Below are positions 23,144 to 34,356 of a stretch of 64,000 bases of DNA, in pieces; the stretch's first letter is position 1; every line of letters begins with the position of its first letter. Source of the stretch: Sporothrix humicola (taxonomy: Eukaryota > Ascomycota > Sordariomycetes > Ophiostomatales > Ophiostomataceae); contig WNYE01000021.1 in the NCBI GenBank assembly GCA_021396245.1, positions 248,001-312,000 on the forward strand, written 5' to 3'. The translations under genes were made by a program, and so were the position numbers. The notes under the pieces were generated by a model that made no database searches, was not told where the DNA came from, and saw only the letters and a program-made list of their open reading frames with translations.

Positions 23144-24489
23144 GGTTGCGATGTGGTGAGTGGTGACGTCGGTGTGGCGGTGAAGTTTAGTTGGCGACGG
23201 CGTCGAAGTCGATGCGATAGGGGGAAGGAATGGTCGACGGAGAAGAAAGGAGGTCGAGACCGATCGTAATGTCGTTACAGGTCGAGCTGTCGTCGCGTGT
23301 GAAGTTGGAAAGCAGAGGCGGAAGCGCAGAAAAAGAAGGCAAGAGTTGGATGCAAGATGTAAGGAGATAAGTGAAAGACGGACTGTCGTTCGGGGGACGG
23401 CTGCTTTCTTGGGTTGAAACTCCGGGCAGGGGCAGGAAAGGCAGGAAAGGCGGGGTGGAGAGGTGGCAGGAGGTGTGGTGGTTGCAGTTGCCCTGTTGAG
23501 CTTGTGTATTTTGTGTATTTTAGTATTTTAGGCTGTTGATGTTCTATTACGCAGTATTACAGGCGCTCTTTCCTGCCTTGCGGCGCTATCACATGCCCCT
23601 CGTCGGCAGCGTCAGTGGCGGACTTTGAGTGGAGGGGGCCATTTATGCTTGTTCTTGTTGGGGGGCAGGAGCCAAGATGGGCAGGCGGGCAAAGGCGGTG
23701 AGGTGAGCCTGGCCCAGCAAGAGCAAGGGAAGCTCCGCCCAGCACTAGCGCTGTGGGCTGCGGCTGCTACAGCCTCCACTCATTACAATGTTTCCACGCT
23801 GTCAAAATTTTCGACTATTTTCTCTCATTTCTCTCTTCATCCCAACAATCAACAATGACGATTTTGGGAACACAAGAGCGCGCAGCACAACGAATGCCAC
23901 GTCGACGATCGAATCGAGTCTGTTTCGCAGAGAACAATTCATCTGCCTAGACGGAAGCGCATTTTATTCAATGCGCCTGAACGAGGCACGCGATGCATTT
24001 TTTTCGGCCCTCTCTTTCGATTTCGGGTTCAGCCTTTTGACGGATGCCTAAGTAGGCGTTCTGACGTCTGGTGGCGTTGTGACGCGGTGCCTCTTCTGCT
24101 TGTTCTTTTGTTCTTTATCATCTCCTCTCCCACTGCCACGACGGCCTGGCGTATGCCATGGTAACCGATTACTCTCTCCCTACGTTTTCGGTGGTCTGTC
24201 GACGAGCAAATTCTTTACGAGTTCGCTTGGATGGCAGAGATTAGACTTTCTTGATCACGATTAAGCCGGAGCACCACGTTTAGTCCACTTGTCCGCTGAG
24301 AGGCGGCGGGTGCATAGCTGGGGCTCGATTTTGTGAGGGTCATACATGTCTTTCTTCTCGACGTAGTTTTGTTCAATCATGAATTGTAAATTCCATTGTA
24401 AAAGTATATAAAAATGTAGCCGTATCCATATGCACCAAACGCCCGCTTCAAAATAACCTTCCCATAATATACCCGTATCCCCTGTCCGC
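23144..24489. other. Intergenic: YKT6 promoter and IES6 3' flank
   Basis: No coding gene supported. The left half is upstream sequence of YKT6 (minus strand). The right end is the 3' flank of IES6. Short frames (60-87 codons) are unsupported. Confidence 0.6.
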
Positions 24490-25164
24490 CTATTTCAGGA
24501 CTGTGTGAGCGCCGCGCATCTCGAGATACTGCTCGGCCACGCCCTGCTGGAAGTTGCGGATCGCGCCAAAGACCTCCATGTTGTGGTACCGCAGCCGCGT
24601 CTTGGGGTCCGTGTACGGCGCCGCCAGCCCCGTAATGTCGCAGTACCGCCGCTGGGGCGCCAGGCTCGGCGCGCTCTCGACGTTTGTGTAGGTCACGCTC
24701 GGCGCCGACGCGCCAACGGCTGTGAGGGATGCGGCCCCGGCTGCCGGGTTGGACTTGAGGCTCTTCTCGAGCACCAGCTTCGACAGGCTGCGGTTCGCCT
24801 GGGCCAGATTGGGCGGCAGATCAGAGCCGGTTCCCGTTCCGGTGGCTGCTCCAGCTGGTGTCGACGTCCCGCTTGTCGACAGTCCGTCGTCCTCCGCCTT
24901 GGCCGCCGCCGCCGCCGCCGCTGCCGAGTTCCGCGACGCTCTTGGAGTGTTCACACCGCTATTGTTCTCCTGCGGCGTCGCCAGAGCCGAAGCTTCACGG
25001 CGCGAAACATCTCCCAGAATCGTCTTGACGTTCTTGTTGCGGCGCTGGTTCGGCTTCCACGACGGGTTGCGGAACGTCTTGTGGATCGAGTGGATGTCGC
25101 GCTGCTCGACGAGCTCGACATGCGCTGCCTGTGCAGCGATTTGTTCTGGTGTTTGCGTTGACAT
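24490..25164 (-). CDS. IES6, INO80 chromatin-remodelling complex subunit (YL1 C-terminal domain)
   Basis: Single-exon gene of 224 residues starting at the ATG at 25164. The open frame extends further upstream, but the sequence after this ATG begins the conserved region (block IHKTFRNPSWKPNQRR near residues 24-39). The C-terminal 53 residues form a YL1_C domain with RRYCDITGLAAPYTDPKT and RLRYHNMEVFGAIR. The N-terminal helix-plus-basic segment and YL1_C together identify Ies6/INO80C, which binds Arp5 and couples the INO80 ATPase to nucleosome sliding. The middle is Ala/Ser-rich linker with a poly-Ala run. It is divergent from DAD4, with 286 bp between the two start codons. A second INO80 subunit, IES4, lies about 10 kb away on the same strand. 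Confidence 0.93.
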   Translation of the reverse strand: MSTQTPEQIAAQAAHVELVEQRDIHSIHKTFRNPSWKPNQRRNKNVKTILGDVSRREASALATPQENNSGVNTPRASRNSAAAAAAAAKAEDDGLSTSGTSTPAGAATGTGTGSDLPPNLAQANRSLSKLVLEKSLKSNPAAGAASLTAVGASAPSVTYTNVESAPSLAPQRRYCDITGLAAPYTDPKTRLRYHNMEVFGAIRNFQQGVAEQYLEMRGAHTVLK

Positions 25165-25450
25165 TGTAAGAGGGATTGTGGTTGTTTTGACGTAAAGGAA
25201 AAATCGAATTGTTGAAAGGCTGAGAACGTACTCAGTATTGACAACAGCTCCCTTGAGCTTCAATGGCAGGCACGATGGTGGTTGGTGGTGATATTCTGCC
25301 GCGCTTCACCGCCTACCAGGTACAGGCACAACTAGCCCCACCAACAGCCATTAACTTGGACGCGCATCGCCAACTGACATCGCGTCGTGAGAACAGCTCT
25401 GTTTACTCCAAACAAATTCGACACAAATCGACCTTCAACAACGAAAAACA
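25165..25450. promoter_or_regulatory. Shared divergent promoter, IES6 and DAD4
   Basis: Only 286 bp separate the IES6 start codon (minus strand) from the DAD4 start codon (plus strand), so the two genes must share this promoter region. I see no clear TATA element. Confidence 0.6.
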
Positions 25451-25981
25451 ATGGTACGAATTGACTTACAAGACGAGACTGGACGGAACTGATCTTGAGG
25501 ATGTGCTCCGTACTGAGGATTTGCTAACCCCATTTAGGAGAGCCCACACGAGCATCAGCAGAACTTGCTTCTGTCCCGCATCATCACCAATGTGGTAAGT
25601 ATAGAAGGATCGGTGGAAGATGAGGGGGGATTGTTGAAGGCTGAGGGATATGGACTGAACGACCGAAATACAAAAATGCTAACAAAGGAAGGAAAAACTC
25701 AACGAGGCTGTCATGGTCATGAACAAGGCACTCCAGGTACGTGCTTTACGAGATCAATTGAAGACCCGAATCATTAGAACAAAGAAGAATTGACACAAAT
25801 AGGACATTAACATCCAGAACATGGACGTCGAGCTCGTTGCCCAAATGTTCAAGAACTACCGCTCCAATGTTCTCTTCCATCTAGAAGGTGAGCTCAGTCT
25901 TACTGATAACGGACATTTCCGTTCGAATTTATGCCTTTTCTAACAGTCACAGCCACCGACAAACTATCGGAGCCGTCATAA
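25451..25981 (+). CDS. DAD4, DASH/Dam1 kinetochore complex subunit
   Basis: Five coding exons: 25451..25453, 25538..25594, 25692..25736, 25803..25887 and 25947..25981, giving a 74-residue protein, the normal Dad4 size. Joined exons read SPHEHQQNLLLSRIITNV, then EKLNEAVMVMNKALQ, then INIQNMDVELVAQMFKNYRS, ending in TDKLSEPS. This is a near-ideal match to fungal Dad4. Dad4 is part of the ten-subunit DASH ring that attaches kinetochores to spindle microtubules. The first coding exon is only the ATG: a GTACGA donor follows it directly, and the intron has a CTAAC branch site and TTTAG acceptor. All introns are 59-97 bp and the exon lengths keep frame. The gene has four introns in 531 bp and no single long ORF, so ORF-based gene finders would miss it. 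Confidence 0.93.
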
Positions 25982-26399
25982 GACGGAAAAGCATGCGAAT
26001 AACGCCCTACTTATTGTTTTGTTTTCTCGATCTACGGCCTTCTTCACCATTTTGCGCTGCCCTGGATTTTACGAATTATGATATTTTTGCTACCGGACAC
26101 ATTTCAGTCTAGTTATTACTCATAAATACATGAGAATAGCACGAATACACAACTCACAAAACCTTTTGCTTTCTTTTCTTGATTTTATGTCAATTCTGGT
26201 CACCCAAATCGTGATAGAGAGATGCAAGAAACCGGCATATTGACTTCCACCTGTAACCGCCTAACGTCATTGCAATAGCGCCCCTTTAGCGGACCACAAC
26301 CCCGCCAAAACGGCACTTCTAGTGGAGTCGACCGGCCCAAAAACTTCGACTTCAACTTCAACCTCAACAAATTCACCACCACACATCACATACTTCACA
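25982..26399. other. Intergenic: DAD4 3' flank and SAM35 promoter
   Basis: About 420 bp without a gene. The right end (about 26330-26400) is a C/A-rich leader before the SAM35 ATG. The frame is open upstream of that ATG, with an alternative ATG at 26322. Confidence 0.6.
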
Positions 26400-27600
26400 A
26401 TGTCTGCAATAAAAGCACCACAACAGCCCGCAAGCACGCAAAAGACTCCAAAGATGGCCTCGCACGCTTCAACCTCACATCCCTCCCTCTTCCCGCCCAT
26501 TCCTGGACCTCTCCAGCGCCTTTTTGACCTCGTGCCCCTCATCACATATCCGGCAAACTCTCTCCCCGGCGACTACGACACAACCGCCTCTGGAAGCCTC
26601 GACGATGGCTTTGTGCAAGATGTCGACGTCAGCTTGAGCGCCCTTCCCACCCTCTACGTCTTTATCGACCCGGCCGACGCTGCCCGTGGCCGCGCGAGCT
26701 TCAACCCCACATGTCTCAAGTGGCAGGTGAGTGAAGACACCAATCTGGAAGACTCGAGAGAAATGACGACAGGACCTGACCGTTTAGACATTCCTTCGGT
26801 TTGCCGATATTCCCGTGAACTTGGCTGCCTCGTCGAACCACGCCTCGCCCACTGGTGCCCTGCCATTCCTGCAGCCTGCCCGGACATCGTCCCAGACAAA
26901 TACAAAGACGAAATCGACGACACCACAGCCGCCACGGCCTGTTCCAGCCCACGATCTCCCGTCGTATGTAAAGAAGCTGGTTGCCGACGCTGATAAGGCC
27001 CCCTCGACAATGCGCGACCACCCCAAAGCCGCCGCCTACCAGGCCTTGCTAGATACAAGCCTTCGCCGTGCGTGGCTGCATGCCGTCTATCTCGACGAGT
27101 CTGCTCCAGAAGGCAAGCCCCAACAGTCGATTGCCACTCGTCTCTACGCCCATGCTGCGTCGACATCACTACTTGTGCGCTCCGCTCTGGCCGGCCAATT
27201 GCGGACGGCCGCCGCGGCCGAGGTCTGGGGCAGCAGCAGCAGCACACAGGCCGTGACGGCGTCGGCGACGGCGCAGATTTACCGCGATGCGGAGGCGGCA
27301 TTGGCGGCACTTTCGACCATTCTCGATGGGAGCGAGACGGGCTACTTCTTTGGAAGTAGCGAGCCGAGCCTGTTTGACGCGGCCGTGTTTTCGTACACGC
27401 ACCTGTTGCTGGAGGACGGCGACAATGCCCGCTTCCCGTGGCACAACCGGGTGCTTCCAGACCTCATCCAAAGCCAGCCGAGATTGGTGGAGCACCGGAA
27501 TCGCATCGTGGAAAGATACTGGTCAAAACAGGGCGCAGAAGCAACTTCAGAAAAGACGCCTGGCCAAGTTGACACAACAGCAAGCTGGATCCGGGTCTAG
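26400..27600 (+). CDS. SAM35, mitochondrial outer-membrane sorting and assembly (SAM) complex subunit
   Basis: Two exons, 26400..26726 and 26788..27600, with a 61-bp intron (GTGAGT, TTTAG). The product is 379 residues. The conserved N-terminal block LQRLFDLVPLITYPANSLP is the Sam35 signature (yeast Sam35 has a comparable VKRIFDTFPLQTY). SFNPTCLKWQ joins across the intron to TFLRFADIP, then SNHASPTGALPFLQP: a metaxin-like GST N-terminal fold. A metaxin/GST-C-like helical region follows (about 165-365), with YFFGSSEPSLFDAAVFSYTH as the GST-C motif. Sam35 recognises the beta-signal of outer-membrane beta-barrel precursors on the cytosolic face. I chose the ATG at 26400 (context ACAATGTC); an upstream in-frame ATG at 26322 would add 26 Ser/Thr-rich residues. 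Sam37 is the main alternative, but its characteristic start motif is absent. Confidence 0.88.
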
Positions 27601-28289
27601 ACTGTTGCCTTGTTGTATTCTGCTTGTGTCTCTCCTCCTCTCTTGTAATGATACCCATAGAAATACATATACACATACGCATGCCGGATTTTTCAATTTG
27701 TTGTGAAGAGACTGTATTATGTCTACTATGACGGCTGAGGCCGAGGGGCAAAGACTCGAGCAGTAATTGACAACGGCCGCATCGTAGACTGTGAAGGAAG
27801 TAGAAATGGACTGAATATTGAACGAAAACGCCACTGACTCCATGGTCTATAAAGGTGAAAAGGAAGAAAGACACAAAGAAAGAGTTGAAATAGAAAGCAA
27901 GGTATGATTAATGCGCCCCCGAAAATGAAGGAAAACCACTGAAAACTTGAAGTCGACAAACGTCGGTGAAACCCAAACAGTGAAAGGAACGACAAATCAA
28001 CAAAACAACAACGAGAGATGAAGCATAAGACGAAAAGAAGACAGAAGCATGGGCCAGAAACAGTATCATATGGAACCCTACCAAGTGTACAACGCCCGAG
28101 ATAAAGCATGGCGCAAGAAAAAAGAAGAGAAAATAAAGCGAACACAACGAAAACAAAACAGAAGAGCATGAACAATAAACACCTAGGATATGAGGAGATA
28201 TGTGGATACATAAAAAAAGAAGAAAGGGTTGAAGACCACAAAGATGGGCGTAGTATCACTGACACGGTATACTGGCTCGTTGACGACTC
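27601..28289. other. Intergenic between convergent genes
   Basis: Shared 3' flank of SAM35 (plus) and the GID-complex gene (minus). The plus strand is strongly A/G-rich from about 27830 on. Open frames on the minus strand (up to 179 codons) translate to Phe/Leu/Ser-rich sequence typical of pyrimidine-rich DNA and are not supported. Confidence 0.6.
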
Positions 28290-31200
28290 TTACGGGTTGT
28301 AAGACTGGGGGATATCGTCCAGCACTGCCTGGATCGTCACAAACGAACCCGGGCCGCCGTTCTGCCGCAGATCGTCCAGCAGAACGCTCGTCTGCGCGTA
28401 CACGTTCTCCAGCGCCGAGCGCGAGGACTGTCCGAGTGATTCTGTTGCAAGGTTAGCGACAACATTCAACGTCGAGTCTCTATGTTTCTTTTGGGTGGGA
28501 GGTAACATACGAAGGATGGCCGCGTTAAGCTCTTCGGCAACGGTCACCCGGCCACGCCGGTCCAACAAATGGGCCACCTCTGGCTGCTTAAGCGGGTTCG
28601 GGTACGCCAGAAGCGAGAACACCTCGTTGAGCTTGTTCTTCATCTTAGGCCGCAAGTCGCTCTGGAACTCCATCTGCAGATACTGGCCGTACTTGACCAG
28701 CTCGTTCATAATCGCCGGGTTCATAGGCTGGCCGCCTGCACTGTTGTCTTCGACCATCATGACATCGTCCACGTCCATTTGCGCTCCGTGGCCGTTAGTC
28801 TGTCTTGCTTCGTTGCCAGCGACGCCTGGGTTCGTGCCCGTGCCGTTTCCGTTGGTGCTTCCGCTTCCGTTGGCGTTTGCGCTGTTGTTGCCGGTACCGT
28901 TGCCAACAATGTTGAGCTCGGCTTCTCTGCGGATCATTTCGATAAACTTGCGGCACTTGAGGCTGAAGTGCACCTGCTCGTTCCTGTCGAGCACACTCGG
29001 GTAGTCCGCGTTCGTCAACTCAAGCGCCTTGTCGATGTCTCCCTCGAGAATAGCTTGCCGGATGCCTGTGGTGGTTGGTATTGTCAGTATAAGTGCAAGG
29101 AAACCATCTTGAACAAGGTAAAACTGGGTACTCACGTTGTCTCTTATTAGCATCTTCATCATCGGCAATGTTATACCCACGCACGGGATGCTCCGAGTCA
29201 ATGTTCAGCGATTCCTTCTCGCTCTTGATCTCCTTAGCAAATGCACGGGCCGTCTCGACATAGCCATCGTGCTGCAAAAACTGGAGGACCTGTACAATGT
29301 TAGCCATATGCCTCTGGCTTCAGCAATTTGATCATCAAGAGCTCACCAGCTGCTGGACAAGGTCTGTTTCGTTTGCGGCGGGTGCAAGATTATCGGTGCT
29401 GTTGACAGTTGGTTAATATGGGACATCTATAGAATGAGCGGCCAGAGTATAATAACGTACTTTGTTCTCGCAATCTGCTGCTTGACTTCCTCTTGTTCTT
29501 TCTATAAAATAACTTGTGTTAGTGACCGAAAATAGTGCTTTAAAAAAACTGATTGGGGAATAAGAGGTTGACAAGAAGACAACAAAGAAAAACAGGCAAC
29601 GTAAACGCAAACAAGTGCATGCTCAAAGCCCCAGCCGCGCTTGCAGCTTAGACGATGTAGTGACGCAGAGGACGACCACCCCCAATACAGACTTTGAATT
29701 GTTGAAGCGCCATGTTCTCTGCCAATTCCGGAGCTGATGCGGACGGCGGAGAGGAGAATGCAAAACCGAGTTCCCTCCTTCTCGAGGCTGGCAACGCCAA
29801 TATGAGTTCCATCACAGTTCTGTTGGATTCTTGCAGATGGACTTTCGCTGCCGCAAGTGCAAGAGAGACTTGTTCATATGAATGGGCGCAAGAGTTTTCT
29901 AGGATTGCCACCATTCGGGGGCCGTCTAGTGGAAATTGCGCTGCGGGTGGCTGGTCTTGAGAGGTATTTTGGTCATTCTCACCATCGACATTGCCATCGT
30001 GATCCATTAGGAAAAACCGGTTCGCAGCGACGGCAATGCTGAAATAGAGGATGCAGAAAGGAATGATGTATGGCAGATAGGGGATAAGGGAGAGTAAATA
30101 AAGTGCAAAGACAGATATGTAAATGTATCGAGGCAAGGCGTGGCAAGCTTTTGGAGCATCCATCCGCCTTGCGATCAGTGGATAAACAATAATGTGCAAT
30201 ATGATGCTGTGTCTCTCGACAAATACCAAATAACAAAATGCAGCGAGGAAAAGATGGTAGAGGACGAGTGAGGAAGATGTATCGAGGAGCGGAATGTGGG
30301 GAGAATTAAAAGACAACAACACGCAAGGACAAAGCAGAGCAAAAGAGGAAAGAGGCCATTTCTTACCTTCATGTATTCGTCAATGTCGAAGCAAAAGGGT
30401 ATTTGCCCAAAGTTAGCGCGGATCTTCTCGCCTGTCGTCTTCAATCCCACCGAGGGAAAGAGCTTCAGGTTGGGTCCTTTGATGTCACGGAATGCGACGC
30501 CTGGGAAAGAGCAGTTAGTAAGGTGTTGACGCGGTGACGTGTGAATGGAAGGAAGGAGCGAGCGAGAACATGAGAAAAAGAAGAGGAGAAAGAGCAGTAA
30601 CCACCGCAAAAGACGGAAGGAACTCACCCAGATTTTCGCCGTTCTTGGTAAAGAAAACGGTTCCCGACCGGAAGTTGACGCCGCAGCCCACAACATCCCC
30701 CAAGCCAAACGACGGACCGTACTTTTTCCCTGTGCCGTGGTCCGTGAAGATGTTACCGTCGTCGCTGTGATAGCCCCATGAGCCAGGTTCCCAGCCAGGC
30801 GGGCGCGAGAGCTTGGCCGATGCCTCTGAGAAGCCGATACCAATCATGGGCTCGCTTGCTTTCATTTCCGTAATGGAGATTTCGAAATAGTACATGCCAC
30901 ACTGCGGCGGCATGAAATGGTCTGCGCGGACGGCACCGGCCTCGGGGGAGTGCTGGCTATGCTCCACTGTCCGAGGCGACCCGACAAATATCACCTCAAG
31001 ATTGTTCTCCAGTCTGAGACTTGAGGCCTTGTCGTCGTTGTCCCAGCGTGAGGGAAGAGGCGCAAGCGGTTCGTCGTCTTCCAGCGAGCCAGGACCGGTG
31101 TTGCCGGTATTGCTGCTGCTGCCGCCGGGCAAGCTCTTCTCGACGACATCGTACGTCAAGCCGCGGTGCGACCCGGAACCGCCGATCTTGCCGTTGCCGA

Positions 31201-31927
31201 CGACGCCCGCACCGTTGTTGATACTTATTCCGGTCATGCTGGCGTAGGAGCTGAGGCTGCTGAGACCATCGCCGCCATTTAGTAGAGCCGTAGGCATGTT
31301 CGGCCTCCCACCACCGCCAAAAATGCTTCCACCCAGCACCGTACCGCCACCGCCGGGTCCTATCGGGTTCGGTTGGGTTGACGGCTGGCGGATCTGCTGG
31401 TTGTCACGGGCAGCCTTCAGCTTGGCGTGGTACTGGTCCTCAAGACGCTTGACGTAGACTGAGTCGCGGAGATATGAGGGCTTGAAGAAGCCCGTGTTGG
31501 TCTCGGTCGTGGTGGTTGTGACGGGACCAGTGGGGTCGTAGCCAGAGCCCCGCAAGAACGGCTCAAAGGCACGCGAGAAAGACGGCAGCTGGTGGCTTCG
31601 TGAGCCCATCAGGCGCAGCAGGGCGCTGTCGGATGTGTTGAGGCCGGACCACATTGGGTCGTTTTCGTCGTCGTTGCCGGCATCGAGACTAGCGGTGCTG
31701 CTGTTGTGGCTGGCGTACGGATGCCGTAAGCTGGCATGGTTGTTGGCGCCGTTGCTATCGGCGCCATCGGCGTTGGTGCTGTTCAGTAGCTGCTGGAAGG
31801 TGGCGCCTGAGCGGCCGTAGTTGCCGGGTGTGGCTGAGTTTGATGTGTATGATGAGCGCCGCAATGAGAAGCCAGGCAGGCCTGTAGGATAGGCCGACTG
31901 GTCGGGCGGGTAGTAAGGGTTTGACAT
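28290..31927 (-). CDS. RanBPM-like GID/CTLH E3 ligase subunit (Gid1/Vid30 type)
   Basis: Seven exons: 30628..31927, 30367..30500, 29461..29501, 29347..29398, 29136..29289, 28511..29065 and 28290..28441. All phases agree and give 795 residues. Domain order is a disordered N-terminus (1-290), SPRY (about 320-470, with GMYYFEISI and GWEPGSWGYHSDDG), LisH (about 505-535, LVQQLVLQFLQHDGYVETA), CTLH (about 563-608, LKCRKFIEMIRR) and CRA (to the C-terminus). This is the architecture of RanBP9/10 and yeast Gid1/Vid30, the scaffold of the GID/CTLH ubiquitin ligase that degrades gluconeogenic enzymes and other targets. The Ser/Gly/Asn-rich insert in the CTLH region (about residues 611-675) is a linker. 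One intron (29502..30366) is 865 bp, far longer than the others. The start is the first in-frame ATG; the open frame above it has none. Confidence 0.93.
29648..30163 (-). other. 171-codon open frame inside the large GID-gene intron
   Basis: Within the 865-bp intron of the RanBPM-like gene, on the same strand, an ATG at 30163 opens 171 codons in a frame different from read-through of exon 2. The translation has one or two hydrophobic stretches near the N-terminus (residues about 14-47) and then a soluble, mixed-composition half with segments such as YEQVSLALAAAKVHLQE. It could be a nested gene, a captured sequence, an alternative terminal exon, or chance. I recognise no family and do not call it a CDS. 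Confidence 0.3.
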
Positions 31928-34356
31928 TGTCGGAGAGGGGAGGGACACGGATGTCCCTGCGAAATGTCGCTCGTAATGTATAAAGTGTCGAGTGAAACGA
32001 AGACGAATGGGTGTCGATTACAATATCGTCTTGGGGGAAATCAAGTGGCTCGCCTATGCTGTCGAATTGCCGGGGAAATGGTTACAGCATTGGCTGATGG
32101 CAGGCTGAGGTCGATGTGATGGCAGATCGATGCGTTGCTGTGGGATATCTTGCGTTGTAGGATGCAGCAAGCGGAAATGGAGCTGTTGTCTGATCAAATG
32201 GGACTTGGGTCAAGGAGGTGGCGTCCGATGCAAAAAGCAAGCAAGTGGAGTACAGGAAGCTGGGAAAGGGCCGACAAAAGCTGACAAGAGCTGCACAAGT
32301 CGCTAGATGGCAGGTTGTTGGGAGAGATATCGAGAGGAGAAAGACGCAGAGTCGGAAAGAGGAGGCGAGACTTCAAATGCAAATGCGGAGAGGAATGTGT
32401 CGGCTCGTGTGCTTTCCTGGCACTGGGTCGGCTGGGCCTAGACGGTCGCTTCTTCGGCCGCTCGTCTGACCACTGCGTCCGTTCCTTTCGTTAATAAGGC
32501 GCAGTCTGTCCTATTTGTGCTTTTGGGCTGTTGTGGGAGGATTTGGTGTCGAGTCTTGACGAAAGATGCGGTCGAGAATCTCCGCCCGAGGATAGGTGAT
32601 AGATAAGCAGGGCAGCCGTTGGGAGCTCTCAATCGTGCAGTGAGCTTGACAGAGTGCGCCTGGGATCGGGGGTGACAACGGTTCGTCGTGGAAAAGGATC
32701 GTTAAGCAGATCGATGGCTGAAATCGACAGAAATGTGGTAACAAAAGGGAGATGCTCAGTTTCCTTTGATGGAGGGTCGTGCGTGCCGTTGTTCCAAAGA
32801 CGCTGGCGATGAAGAGGAAGGAGGGATGGGGGACGGACGGCAGGTGCAGGCCCAGTAGTCCAGGTGGCGGGAGCGGTCGAGGCTGGAAAGGACGAATGGT
32901 GCGTAATAGTGGTGCTAATCCGCAGTGGAGGAGGTTGCTCTTACCCCCGTAGTGCCTTTATGGCGTAGCGCCGCCAGCAGCTAAAAAGAGGAGACAGACG
33001 AATCACGGGATGGACTCCAAAGGATGGAGTACGGTTCGAGACACTCGAGACAGCAGGAGCCAGAGGAATTGCTGGCTGGGCCTTTCCGCCTGAGTCAACA
33101 ATAAATTCTTGAACGGGAAGGGACGAACACATGAGCACTGCTAAATCTGCAAATCGGAAAGCTGCCCAGGAAGGTGGGATCTTGCAGTTTTCTATCTCGC
33201 CAGGGGCGTCAAAATGTAGAAAGCGCACTTGAACTGTGATCAGAATGGCGTACAGGCACCAGGAGTCATCACAACAGAGCCGTCGACGGTCCGAGCACGC
33301 GAGAAGTCGACGAACACTGAAACCGAACGCCTGTAAGGTGCGAATGACGCACGTTATTAGGCACTGAGCTCAGTGTAAAATGCATGTGCAAAGTGTACCT
33401 GGCTGTCGCTGACGGAATCGTTGGGACAGTCTGCTTGGTTTAATGGGTACTTAGTGAGCGAGGCTGTTTACATGGCAATTTGGTGGAAGGAGCACTGCAG
33501 AGCTTGTACCTCTCGATCAACGAAAGACTGCATCCACATTAGAGTGGGTCCATCCACCACTTGCAGCCGGGCTTTGGAGCTACACCAGGCCTGGGCTGGC
33601 CTTGCAGGAAAAGGTCACTGGACCACCTCGTCAGGATGAGAGAGGATGTATCATGGAGCAGGCGGGATACAGACGAGATACGCTTCGTGCAATTTAATCG
33701 CAATAACTTGCCACTGTATGCGGAACAATATGGGCGTGGAAGGGACAGGGCTTGATTTGGAGTACGGGATACAGTCTGGACACTCGTTTCTGAAGAATCA
33801 ACATATCACCAAGATGCCTCGCATCTTAACTCACTGAAAAAGCGGTGGACTATGAGGGACTCTCGAGTGTCCAAGGGAACGGAGAGAGTTGACAAAGACT
33901 AGGAACTTTCATTGACTTGCCACCGAAAATATATGCCATTTTTTGTCCTGCCATTTTGATTTGAGCCCGACTGTAACATGCACCGAAAGAAAGACAATAA
34001 TAGAAAGTACGAAACACCGGTGGGAAAATGTAAGAGTATTGCTTTAAAAGACAAAAATCTGATCTGGGCTCTGTGGCCCCATGCCCAACTCCTTATCCCC
34101 ATAGTTGCTTTTAACCAAAGAAAACTCTAAGCAGGCAATAACGAATAAAGATGGAAAGAAACTGCCCAACGCCAAATCAGACCATAGAGAAAGAAATCTC
34201 AGCCATAACTAATGTACACCCCGCGAAAATTATAATGAAAAAGACAGCTGATAAAGTGAAGAAAAAGCAACCGCTAAGTGAGACAGATAACCGTAATAAA
34301 AAAGATAGGGTAAAACAAGAAGATCGAAAGGAACGAGAAAGAGACTCAAAGGAGGG
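31928..34356. other. Intergenic, 2.4 kb, no supported gene
   Basis: The left part is the promoter and leader of the GID-complex gene (minus strand). The right end is the 3' flank of IES4. Frames of 60-95 codons occur on both strands but none looks conserved. I saw no RNA gene by eye. Confidence 0.55.

Noticed and set aside
26400..27600. Naming this gene SAM37/metaxin-1
   Set aside because: The N-terminal VWGPAFG-type motif of Sam37 is missing, while the RLFD...PLITY block and the size match Sam35.
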